In this document: piece by piece, positions 47,215 through 58,700 of the stretch
Position numbering within the stretch: position 1 is the first letter of the stretch
How the letters are laid out: the number at the start of each line of letters is the position of its first letter
Origin: Platynereis dumerilii
Lineage: Eukaryota > Annelida > Polychaeta > Phyllodocida > Nereididae
DNA: 64,000 bases
Reading direction: 5' to 3'
Assembly (NCBI GenBank): GCA_026936325.1
Contig: JAPTHN010000012.1
Coordinates: 38,636,537 to 38,700,536 of the forward strand
The notes under the pieces: model-generated
The model's input: only the letters and a program-made list of their open reading frames with translations
Told to the model about the DNA's origin: nothing
Database searches by the model: none
Translations under genes and position numbers: made by a program

Positions 47215-48491
47215 TTTTATTGAAGTATGATATATAATAATAAAATTTAGTATTGGATTTAAAAAAAGAAAAAAGATAGTATTAATGACAAAATTGAAAT
47301 ACGGTTAGGTGACGCAACTCTTTACTTTGGCAAAGTTGTTTATTCTATTTGAATATTTATTTTTAATGTTTCTTTGTTTTTTTTGTAACATGCTAATGAT
47401 TCACTCTTTCCTCAGTAGTTTTTGATATAGTGGCAGTGCACAGATTTTTTGAAAGATTGTATTGATTGATTGGTCAGGTCTTCATTCAACTCCATCAACA
47501 AGGCATTCCATATTTCACTTCCTTTATAGCTTATTTTGTTTTTAGCTTGTTGGGTTTTGACTCTATCTACATGCAATAATTTTGATTGACATGTTTCTCT
47601 ATTATTTATTTACTCATTCCTCTTGAAATAATCATCGAACACTCTAGGCTACAGCTTCTTCCTTTGTTTATGAACAAATTGGGCAACAGTGAGCTTATAC
47701 AAATCTCTGACACTAAGTAAATTGTTTTGGGAAAGTATTTGGTTTGTAGGTGTAGGGAAATCCAGTCCAAGTAGCATCTTTATTGCTTTATTTTGAAGTA
47801 CTTGTACTCTTTTGAGGGAAGTTTTGCTCGCTGTTCCATATATTTGAACTCCATACTTAATTTTAGAGTGTGTATATGCATAGTAAAGTTTAATTTTATC
47901 ATTTCTAGGCATCCATTTTCTCATGATTTGGAAGGATTTTATTGTTTTCAATAGGTTTTGTTCAAGATAGCGGATATGTTTGTCCCAGGTTAGCTTATCA
48001 TCTAGTCTTAGGCCCAAATATGTGACATTTGTTGATCTTTTCACCAAAGTGTTGTTCATCAGAAGGCTATTGAGAATCGGTGGAAGGGTTCTATTTTCCG
48101 GTGGAATATCATGTATTGTGTTTTTTCAGAATTCATTAGAAGTTTGTTGTCATAAAACCAAGTGTTTATCTTTTTTAGTTCTGATTCAATGTCCCTTTTC
48201 AAGGTTTCAGGATTTTCATTTGCCATAAAAATATTGGTATCATCTGCAAATAGTCTAATATCTGCCTTAGAGCATCTGTGAATGTCATTAATGTATATTA
48301 AGAATAATACTGGTCCTAGAACCGACCCTTGTGGCACTCCACATGTAATTGTCTTGCTTTTTGATTTGCCTGATCTAGCTGTACAAACTGACACCTATTT
48401 CTCAGATAACTGCAAAAGAAGTCATGTGCATTCCCTCTAATTCCATTGTGATGCATCTTATTAAGCAGAATATCATGGTTTACCAAGTCAA
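47215..48491 (-). mobile_element. 5'-truncated Jockey/CR1-like LINE, decayed
   Basis: The match begins at about 48491 inside the reverse transcriptase (DLVNHDILLNKMHHNGI) and runs to the C-terminus at about 47420, with a 3' UTR to about 47215. No clear tail is visible. It lies upstream of copy 2, on the same strand as the host genes. Confidence 0.75.
47420..48491 (-). pseudogene. LINE reverse transcriptase pseudogene
   Basis: Two open pieces overlap at 48059. The first (to 48394 from its internal methionine) has GVPQGSVLGPVLFLIYINDI and IRLFADDTNIF. The second (47649..48059) has VTYLGLRLDDKLTWDKHI and IKYGVQIYG. The frame changes between them. Past a stop at 47649 a further C-terminal part follows with KNKISYKGSEIWNAL. 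At least two disruptions make it a dead copy. Confidence 0.8.
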
Positions 48492-48559
48492 GTTGTAGGA
48501 CTTATACCATGCAAGATATCACAGGCTTCCCTCCACCGAACAAGTATCATTCAATGGGC

Positions 48560-49160
48560 CCTAAACCTTCCTGTCACTGGCAGTCAGAAATGAGATAGCA
48601 AATTTGACACCCCAGCCAGTTCCTGTGGTCTATCCGATGCGTCAATTCCGTCAGATACCAGACTTTTAACTCCTTTCATCATTTTATTTCCTTGAGAATC
48701 TGTGTCTTTAATTTTCCATTCATTTTCTCTTTCTTTTTCCTTGAGCTGACCTTTTCCTTTTGATGTCAGAACCGAGATACGTGCCTGCCTCTCTCTGATG
48801 GGTCGGACTTCCAAAGGTGAATCGACTAGACATAGATGGATGGATGATTGGGGCTTTACGTCCTCTATTTATGCAGTTGGTAGGCTAATTAGGACAGGCG
48901 GAGGACACGGCAATGAGGCGCAGGATGAGTGAAACAGCCGTCCAACATAGGCCAAGGTGACCCGACAAGAGCTGGATTCGAACCCTGGACCCAGCGATTG
49001 GCAGTCCAGCATGCTACCACTAGACCAACCCTCCCCCCCCCCCGAAGCGACTAGACCTTTAACTGAATAAACAATGAGGCTATTTATTCTGTGAAATCAC
49101 TGAAATCTCCAAGTGCTCTCTCAAGTCGCCTTGTACTTTGTTTTTGTATCCTGATACAAA
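48560..49160. repeat. dispersed repeat family F, copy 3, split by a SINE
   Basis: GGTCTATCCGATGCGTCAA, TTTTGATGTCAGAACCGAG and AGGTGAATCGACTAGAC match family F. The S2 SINE at 48836-49032 interrupts it, and ATGAGGCTATTTATTCTGTG resumes it afterwards. Confidence 0.6.
48836..49032 (-). mobile_element. tRNA-derived SINE, family S2
   Basis: The minus-strand head GGTTGGTCTAGTGGTAGCAT has an A box, and GGTTCGAATCC is a perfect B box. The head resembles glycine-type tRNA but lacks a pairable acceptor stem. The body ends in ATCATCCATCCATCT. AGTCGACTAGAC-type words on both sides (about 48820-48831 and 49045-49056) may be the target duplication. Confidence 0.78.
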
Positions 49161-50977
49161 CCAGGCTACCCACTATGAAAAGTTAGTAGTTCCATTTCGG
49201 CCGTTGCAACACCTTGTTGGGTTTATTTAGTCTGCTTCCTAACTGCTTCCTGCCAGAATAACCCCCTCTGATTGGTCAATAGACAGGAAGTATGGCTTTT
49301 TGCCATGTTACCGATTTTGGTCACAATTCTCAATAGCACCAAAAATTCAGAAAAAAAATTAGAAAAAATTTGATACCAGTCACTACCATGACCAATTTCG
49401 GTAACAGAAAGTACTATTATCGCTCATTTATTTTCTTAGTGCTACCTTATACTAAGTCTTGTAGTTTAACTTACAGAAAAACAGAATAAGATTATACCAA
49501 GATGGTCTCTATTCGATTTACTTCAAAATTGTTGTTGCCGAATTGTTGAAATTAGTTGAATCTTCTCCTTCCTTGAAAAAGTAGAATCGTCATGGCAATA
49601 AACCCCTTGAATCTTTGCTGTGAGACCTTAGCATTAGTTGCAGTCAACTCCCAATAAAAGCTGATTCTATAGGCTACTATGTAAATGAGACAGATTGAAG
49701 CTCAGTGAGAAAGAAACAACTATTAGAAATTGAGACTTATCTGTAATTAATTTGATATTGGACAAAGAAAAATGGAATTTAAAAAAACAATGAGAACGAG
49801 CAATTATCTCCGTGAAACCTCATCAAACAAATGTGGTCTTTATTTTAAAATGTACACAGGACAGTACACTTCAGCATCAAAGCACAAACAAATGTCAAAA
49901 TGGCAAAGTGCAGACAGATTATAGCATGGTGTAGCAAGTTGTGTTAGGTCTGTTTTCACCAGCATGGTATTAAGAGTTGAGCCAGGTCTTAGCTAAGAGC
50001 TGGTCCGGCTAAGCCAATCACTCAAGCGGAGCAGAATCAAGGAACATATGCTGAGTTAAAGTCAACACATAGCAGTTAAACAAGTCAACTGCTACAAACA
50101 CAATTAATCTCTGAAGTCCCAAACAAGGCCAAATGATATGACAAGAGGATAGAGGGGTGGGCTTGTTGATTTATAAATTAAATTATGCTTTTATAATACC
50201 AAAATAGCCGCACTTGGCAGGGAAAAAAGTCATTCAAAAGATGGCAAAGCAGCTGCGAATGACTTCACCAACAAAGAATTACAGTTGGCGGGGGGGGGGG
50301 GGGGGGGGGGGGGCTCTGAAGCATCCTCAAGTGAGGCATCATCATCAAAAACGTTCTCTAGGTAGGCAAAAACATCTCTTTCAAAACATCCGCAACAATG
50401 TTTCTGTGCTGACAACAATAGTCTCCACCAATTGCTTTGTGGGACCTTTAAACAGTAACATTCTCCTTCTTTCTCCTTCTTGGAATTCACTTTCAGGCTT
50501 TCCCATCTAGGCACTTGCATTGAGCAACCATTTCTTGGGTTTCGGTGGGAACATTTACATCATTGCCTTTTTTTTCTTGGTAGGAAAGGCGTATTTGCAG
50601 GGGGTTTGGGGGGCTGCAGCCTCCTTCCCTGGCATCTCTGCAAATGGGATATCAGGTCAAATCCTGATCAATATCAGGGCAGATCCACCGCCCTGTTCAC
50701 ATCGCTTTCAAGTTAAAGTTTCGGTAAAAGTAGCAAAAGCCCTCCCCCCTCCGAGACAGCTAGGGCCGTCCTGTATGCCTATGCGGTCGTATTGGCATTG
50801 AGCTTTCTGCTCTCAATGTCGCTTTATCTTTATTTTAATACTACCAAAAATAATGCCGTTCAGATTCGCTGAAATGATACCACCCTGCTTTTTGCCATTT
50901 CGGGGCAACTGACAGAAAGTTGCCGCTATGGTATCATAGGCAAATGCAACAAAATTATTATTTCATAAAATGAAGTA
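49160..50977. other. intergenic DNA between copies 1 and 2
   Basis: No gene is supported. It holds a run of about 24 G bases (50288-50312) and a fragment of the GCAAATGGGATATCAG repeat (50641-50700). The open frames at 50214..50801 are produced by this low-complexity sequence. Confidence 0.5.
50288..50312. repeat. poly-G tract
   Basis: An uninterrupted run of about 24 G residues follows GTTGGC. It could fold as a G-quadruplex and is a likely place for sequencing error in length. Confidence 0.9.
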
Positions 50978-52147
50978 CAGTTGCGGACAAAAATATTCAA
51001 ACAGCTGAGTATTCTGCTTAGACTGGTATTTAGTAAACTATTTACAGAGATGCCAGGAGAAAATGTTCACTTTTAAGTCATTGCCTTAATCAATTGTCAT
51101 TGTCAAGCACTGCAAACTTAAGCATATCTCTATTTTCAAGCTCAGGGGGCGCACAAACGAAAATTTCAGCATGACAAAAGTATTCATACAGCTCGAACAT
51201 GCCCAGGTATAAAGTGCATCAAAAGCTTGAATTTCTATTCCAAATAATTTGTAACTTTCAGTGGCTTCTTTGAATAACCTCCTTGGAAGTTCTGAATGCT
51301 TTTTTGGGTGTTTTTATCTGTTTGGGTTGACCCATACCACCCTATAGCGCTGGAATCATTTTACCATTTAATGTATGTGACATTTCTCAAACGATGGCAG
51401 TAATTCCATGAAGAATAATCTCATTTCTTCAAATGTTCCATCATAGTTTTCGTTATGCCATAGGTTGTGCCTGATGTAAACTACAAGAAGTTGCATTTGG
51501 TTTTACAAGATTTAGACATGGGTACCAAATGTCTAGCGAAGTCTTGAAAGTTTTGCCCATTGAAATAGCAATGGGCCTTGGCCAATTTTTATCCTAGGTT
51601 TTTTGCATCATGTGCAAATCATCACCTGCATGCCACAAGTTAATTTTATTCCAAATGAGAGTGTGCACTAATGATTAAAACAAGCCACGAAACCAAATTT
51701 TACTGTGAGCATTTAGCTTGGCTTAGTGAGCATCTTTGCAGAAGTCTCACATACATTTAATGGTAAAATGATACCAGCGCTATAGGGTGGTATGGGTCAA
51801 CCTAAACATATAAAAACACCCGAAAAAGCACTCAGGACTTCGAAGGAGGTTATCCAAAGAAGCCACAGAAAGTTACAAATTATTTGGAATAGAAATTCAA
51901 GCTTTTGATGCACTTTATACCCAGCATGTTCGAGCTGTATGAATACTTTTGTCATGTTGAAATTTTACTTAAGTGTGCTCCCTGAGATTGAAAACAGAGA
52001 TATGCCTAAGTTTGAAGTGCTTGACAATGATAATTGATTAGGGCAATGACTTAAAAGTGAAATTTTTCCCCTCGCATCCCTGAATCAAGAGTAAATACCA
52101 GGTATGTGCAGAATACTCAGCTGTATGAATATTTTTGTCCGCGACTG
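50978..52147. mobile_element. long foldback Tc1/mariner-type element
   Basis: The 1170-bp element begins CAGTTGCGGACAAAAATATT and ends with the near-inverse, with TA on both sides. Its inverted arms run at least 390 bp each. They include CATACCACCCTATAGCGCTG near 51332 and its inverse near 51775. Only a small central part is unpaired, and no transposase is present. Confidence 0.85.
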
Positions 52148-52298
52148 TATGTTGGTGAAATCGGCCCTTATTGTTTTGTCATGAGAGTTATGTGTTACTT
52201 TACTGACACACAATATTGCAACACAATAACAAGTTGGACATTCATGTTAACTGGTGAAAAGTGACGTACACTGCTGGGCCTACAATACATATACGGTA

Positions 52299-52664
52299 CA
52301 ACCAAAATAAAATACGCCTATATCTCAGCAGGAAGGAAGAGTCAGCCACTACTATACCCTTTCACACCTTTTGGCTCCCCCAAAATCACTTCATATCTTT
52401 ACCAAATTTAAACTATAGGTCTTTTAAATTGTTCATCAACCCAATATTATTATGGTGTGTGATTATTTTGATGTTGTGCCCCTTGCTAATGCAACTTTAC
52501 AATAGCGATCGAAGTACAGTTCTTAATATAGGATGAAGTTGTGGTGAGGAGTCAAAGGTAGTTGTAAGTATATTTGGGGTGGAGAGGAGAAAGGAGAGCA
52601 AAATAGGTAAACAGAGGACTTCTGACAGATAATTTTCTAATTGTTCTTATTTCATCTTGGGTTG
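52299..52664. mobile_element. DNA transposon family K, copy 3
   Basis: It starts CAACCAAAATAAAATACG after TA and ends TTCATCTTGGGTTG. Its interior shares TTTCACACCTTTTGGCT and GGAGTCAAAGGTAGTTGTAAG with copy 1. It lies 79 bases past the copy 1 stop codon. Confidence 0.65.
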
Positions 52665-52723
52665 CACTGCACCTGGTAGTCGCAGACTCGCAGATATTTG
52701 ATTTATATTTCCACATGTTACAT

Positions 52724-52729
52724 TTTAAT
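52724..52729 (-). promoter_or_regulatory. polyadenylation signal of copy 1
   Basis: ATTAAA lies on the minus strand 14 bases past the stop codon, at the same relative place as in copy 2. Confidence 0.5.
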
Positions 52730-52742
52730 GCGCAACTTCCGA

Positions 52743-55700
52743 TCAGACCATCTTATAGATGGTAAACCCAGCAGCAGCAGATATGCTGTAAGGTCGATAG
52801 TTGGTGTCAATTCCGAAAGCCATTTCGCACAAACATTCCTGCTCTGAAACAGCGAAGCGTGTGCATCCTGCTATTACACATTCCATAGAACACTCAGATG
52901 TCCGGCAAAACTTCATCTGCATCAATTTGTCAGGATTGGAGATCCTGAAATCGGATGTCTCCATTTTTCCTTCATCCATCACAGGTTCAGATTGACTTGC
53001 CTCTGAAAATTATTATAAATTGATATTTAGAATTATCTGACGCAAACATTTGTGGTATGAAAATTGAATCGACTAAAGGTATGTTTTGAGCCAATATATG
53101 AAGCCAACCGATTTTATGGTACTGGATATTGATTCTGAGCAGTTTTAAGGCTATTAATTTGACACATTACAGTTGTTACAGTGCACCTGGTAAAAACAAA
53201 CATTAACCATACACCAGACTTAATTAGATAATTTGTTAAGTGAACTGAACATTTATTGACTGATAACCAATCTATTTTTAGATCGCAAACCTACCTCCTT
53301 GACAGATTAGGGGTCCAAGTTTGCCATACAATTCCTCGTGGGAATCATCTGTGTCTCCAGCCATTATTTGCTTCATGGGAAAGTTGGCTTTCTCTGTTAT
53401 GTCTCGATAAACTGTGGTCATAGTTTGATATTCACACTGTTGACCTAAAATTCAAAATTTATGATATGTATTCATAATTTAATATAATATAAGGTGTGCT
53501 TTGTGAATTTGCATGAAAAGTTACAAAAAAAACGGTATTCGGCCTCATTTTAGGAATTAGTACATGTATATAAATGGCGATAATCATTATTTACAGCATT
53601 GAAATTTTGTCGCAAGAATTGGATTTGTCCTTTTTCATCCAATCGACCTTCCAACCTTCATTTTCTTCTGAATCCAATGTTTGACAGGAATCAGCTTTCA
53701 AGGTAAATCATAGTCAATTAAAAGCTTTATGTTCCTTGTTTTTAATGTTTACTCCGACATGAAAGAAAGCTTCATCTTTTATTTAAATCCACTTACCTTT
53801 AACAGTGCCCTCTGTGGTCATGAAGGTTTTATCTTGACCAAAGTAATTGTTCCATCCGTTGTCATTCATCGTAGACCCCACACACCTGAACCTTATGTCG
53901 TAACGACAACTTTTTGATGACGTGACAAATTGTCTTACTTGGTCGTATGTCATTTGGTTGTAAGTGGTGTTGATTCTTAATCCAAAGACTCCGTGCCCCT
54001 TGGAGTGATATTCTGAAGAAAGAAATGAGAATCCACATACGATCACAGGATACATATTTGGCAAATTACCATCATTCAGACGGGAACCTCACCAACCAAC
54101 TGCCTTAAACATAGGTGTATCGGAGGGGGGGGCAAGGGGGGCGATCGCCCCCCCCCTCCAAAGGTTTGGGCGACAGTAAGATTCGGGCAAAAAGGCTAAA
54201 CAATTTCTGCCGATGATTAAATGATCACTGTTGAAAATTAATGAATTCCAGGCAATTTAATTTGAAATGGCATTAAAACAAGATCTTGAAATTCGGGCAA
54301 ATGTTGCTTGCCCCCCCCCCCCAAAATCGCTCGTGCCTTACGCCTATGGCCTTAAAAGTAGTTAGACATCACCAAGATACTAATACCATTGGAAAAGCTG
54401 GTATCTAACTGACAGTTTTGCATGTTAGCGCCCAGCTAAGGATTAACACTATTAATAACAGCAAACAAACAATCAGATTATTGTTTATTCTGCAAAAAAT
54501 TTAAGTTAAAAGGTATAATAGAAGAAGCATATGATGTCTAAGTCAGTTAGATACCTCATTGTCGGGTTCTAACATGCATTTTTGTCAGTTAGATCCCTCC
54601 CTCCGGTCGGGATCTAACTGACAAAAATGCATGTTAGAACCCTCCAAATCGGTATCTAACTAATACTTAGTCTGCCAATTCTATGCAAAATTCAACTTTT
54701 AGTTATATAAATAGATCATAAATTGATAGATTTTAATTATACTACGCACTTCCAATTAACAGAAGTGTGTGTTTTCCACAATCAAGTGAGTTTAACTGAT
54801 TGTAAAGCCTTTTAAAAATTACATTGCTCAAAATTTAAACAAAACAGGGCTTTTTCACTGCATGAAAACCTTTTTGTTAACATTTTTCAAGGAAATAAAT
54901 CTCATACATTGCCGAAAGAGAAGCAATTAGGGCATTTTTTGAACTGGAATGTATTAAATATGACTGAAATCTATCCATAGACAGTCTGATTGACTAACCT
55001 TAAGATCAAGGATTAGGGGTGTCACGAAATTCCGATATATCGCGATATTTTGTCTTTAGATACGCATATCATATCGAAAAAAGGACAGATCTTTTATTGA
55101 TGTACTTACCATCTTCCTGGTTATGGTGAATAACTATCTGTCCAGATGTCCCATTCAGAGAACAGTTTACGTGAACTGGAGATATTGGGCCCTGTGGTCC
55201 ATCCGGGTCGATCGGATAAATTCCGCTCTGACGAAGACCAGCCTTGTACAACTGGGAGCAGGACCGAGGGACCCCATTGACGGCATTAAACATCTGAACT
55301 AAAAGCACTGAAAAAAAAAAAGATGATTTAAATTGATTACATATATATCTCAGTTAATACACTGAGAGCCTAGAAGGACACAATTTTATCTTTTTGGGTG
55401 CAGTGGAGTGATTCCTAAAATGATGTGTAATCAGGATTGCTATGCTTATTATTTCTTCAATCTGAGCCAAATTTATTGAGATATGGGAATTAATTGACTC
55501 TCTATCATGATATAAAAAATGGATATTTAAGCAAATATTCTCCCCACTTCACCCCTCATTTACATATATATCTTGACCTCGCTAGAACTTCACATGGCAT
55601 TGGGAAATGAAGTTCAGAAAGTCTTCTTTCCAAAGGTACCAAATTCAAGTGGTGCGCTCATGATGCAAACTAAACTCACACTGAAAAAAATACGGTCTAA

Positions 55701-58700
55701 GTTCTTAGACAAAATGCGCTAACATGTTAGCACTTGTGACCGTGCATATACCGGCTACCCCCCCATAGCCAAAATCGCCTAACTTGGCCATGACTTAGAC
55801 ATTTATGTCTAAGAAGTTAGACATATTTTGGTTTGGATCACTCGGATTTTGACTAACTAGTTAGCCATCAATGACTAACTAATTAGCCATCAATGACTAA
55901 CTAATTAGCCATCAATGACTAACTAATTAGCCATCAATGACTAACTTACTAGCCACTGAGTGCTAACCCACTAGTCATGACATAGCCGGTATTGGCTAAC
56001 TTGTTAGACATTTTCAGCCACATTCAGGTACCCATTAACCATTATGGGCTAACCTCTTAGACACTATGAGCTAACATCTTAGACACTATATGCTAACCTC
56101 AGTGATGGAAATGGAAAATTTTTGTCAGGGGAGCTCTCGGCTCGCGCGGCAGCGGCTTCAAGCCACTCCAAATTTTCAAAAGGGAAAGAATTCTTCCACC
56201 AGAGCATAATTTTGGCAAAAGTACGATGAGGACAGAAAAAGTAACATGATAATTTTAATTTCACCACTGGTCATTGGGGGAGCTGTAGCAGGGTACAGCT
56301 CCCCCTGTTTTTTGGTCAAGGGAGCTCAGCTCCCCCGAGCTCCCCCCCATTTCCATCACTGGCTAACCTTTTAGACATGTGCTTAGTCATTAGGAACCAG
56401 CTACTTTGGCCGACTCTTAACACTCCCAGAGCCAGAGATGTGGCAATATAGTAACGTTTTATACAAATCTTATTAAACTTACTATGCTAAATTGATGAAA
56501 TGTCAAACATAAATGTAAAATGACTTGATGAACTTGACAAGCAAAGACTGATTTACATGCCAGTGTTGCATGTCTGCCTATGTTTGTCAAATAGCTTCTG
56601 AAACGCCATCATAATAAACAAACTGCAAATAATTTGTAATACAGAGATCAATAGCTTTTAATAACAATTTCTATGCTTTACCAAACATTGCAAATTTACA
56701 ATTTTGTTTGATGTATTAGCTGACAAGGTCAAATTGCATCTAAATTTGTTTGGGCTGACTACTGAAATAAAATTATGTTAAAGATAGAAATAAAATTGTT
56801 ATAGTACAATATCAATTATGAATACAATTTTATTATAATTACTTGATTTTACCTTCTTATGAGCTTAGGAGAGATATAAGAATACAGCATGAAATAGTAA
56901 AACAGAGAAAAAGAAAGAAATATCAAATTGCACATGAGAGAATATCAAAGTTATGTATCTGCAGTACAACAGTAATTATATTGCTAAATTAATTACTAAT
57001 TTTTTTCTTCACATTTCACACCCCATTGATACATGTAGAATCTTGCACCTAGTGCACATATTTATATTTACAGAGAAAATCCACTTTTTAGGAGGGTGAA
57101 AGATAGTTGCTCAGCTCAGATAACAGAACAGGATTTCATACAATATCAAACGGCCTATCTCAGGAACCATTGATTTTAAATAGACTATAATTATATTTAG
57201 TCATCTGTCCAATTGTTTAGCCTCCAAGTCAAAATTTGTGATGAAAACCAATTTTCTCCATGAGCAGCATACGTCTAAGAATTATTTTGTCTGTTTTTTT
57301 CATTATCCAGATCACCAAAGCTGGTGAAAGCCTCAGAAGTCCGTAATAATTCCAAGACCTGCTGATGCAGATTCCTTCCTTCCCAAAGGAAACAAAAGTA
57401 CATTTGAAGCTCTTGAATTATTTTAATTATACCTCATTTATACTCCCTATATAATTTATATGCAAATTCATACGCTCGAAATACGTTCCCTTGTAGAAAG
57501 TATAGGCATTTTTGCAATACATTCCTAGTACATTTGGTAATTTAGATAATTCAAGCTCTTCAAATGTACTTGTTTTTCCAGTACTTCATCACCGCAAGGT
57601 TAAAAAGTTGGTCAAAGTCATCCAAGCTTGCATTGATCTGAGAATTTGCTTTGGTTTGCAGGATCAACTACTGCTGGTATGATATTGCTTACTTCCACCA
57701 TATTATGCGAGTATGCCATATAGGAGGTTCTTTGTTTCGTTCTTTAATTCCAGGAAAGATGGTCCCAGGTCCAAAATGATATTAAAGCAATTGGTCCACT
57801 CGGGGCATTGCCTGCTTTACTGCCACGTCAACTGAAAAAGAATATGATATATTTTCTGATCCAATAGATAACTAAATACAATCACACACAAATAAAAATT
57901 AATTTTCAGTAAGAAAAAGGATTGCATTCCGACAAAACTCACCTCATCCAGTCCTTTCAGTGTGTTGTATTGTTTTAAACATCTGCATAGCCTACATTGA
58001 CCTAGCTGAAATTTCTCATGTCTTGTCAGGATACATGTATAGATATAATGTCCATCAATGTTCAATTGTTCACATCTTTGGGCTTCATCTTGTTTTGACT
58101 GAAAAAAAAAAAGATGTATTGATAGGAATACGGATATTTGAGATAATAAGTATGTTGTACCAATTTAGAGCCAATAAGGTTATAATTATTCTAGGCACTG
58201 ATGATTAATCAAAATAATTTGTTAAGGGACCGTTCAGAATTTATGACTAGGGGGGGTGTGAGTTTTGCCCGTCAAAAATTGATACCCCCCATTGAGTCTC
58301 ATGCTTATTTTTAGTACCCCAACCTTAGGTTTCATGCACATTTTTAGTAACTCCCCCCCCCCTTGACATAAAAAGCAATAGACACATATTATTAACTGTT
58401 GTACACGGTCACGTGTACAGATTCGCGCCATTTCGCGGACTTTAGCACGTAAAAAAGGGGTGATAAAGTGAGAGTATACATGTTTTATAACATTTTTTCT
58501 TTGTCAAAATTTCTTCCCCCTTTGGAAATGTTGTTAAAAATTAATACCCCCCCCCCTTGAAACAGGAAAAGTTAGTACCCCCTTGGGCCCTTGGGCAAAA
58601 CTCCCACTCCCCCCAGTCCTAAATTCTGAACCGTCCTTAGTTTTTGACTATGCATTGATGATTTGATATGGCCTCATGTAATTTGTAATCATGACTGCTT

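Noticed and set aside
48990-49032. Possible tRNA gene on the minus strand
   Set aside because: A and B boxes are good, but the acceptor stem does not pair and SINE body sequence shared with 27645-27960 follows, so it is a SINE head.
50214-50801. Glycine-rich and other open frames around the poly-G run
   Set aside because: They depend on the exact length of the G run and match nothing.
55850-55945. CRISPR-like regular repeat
   Set aside because: The units are directly adjacent with no spacers, within a eukaryotic transposon end; it is a tandem repeat.
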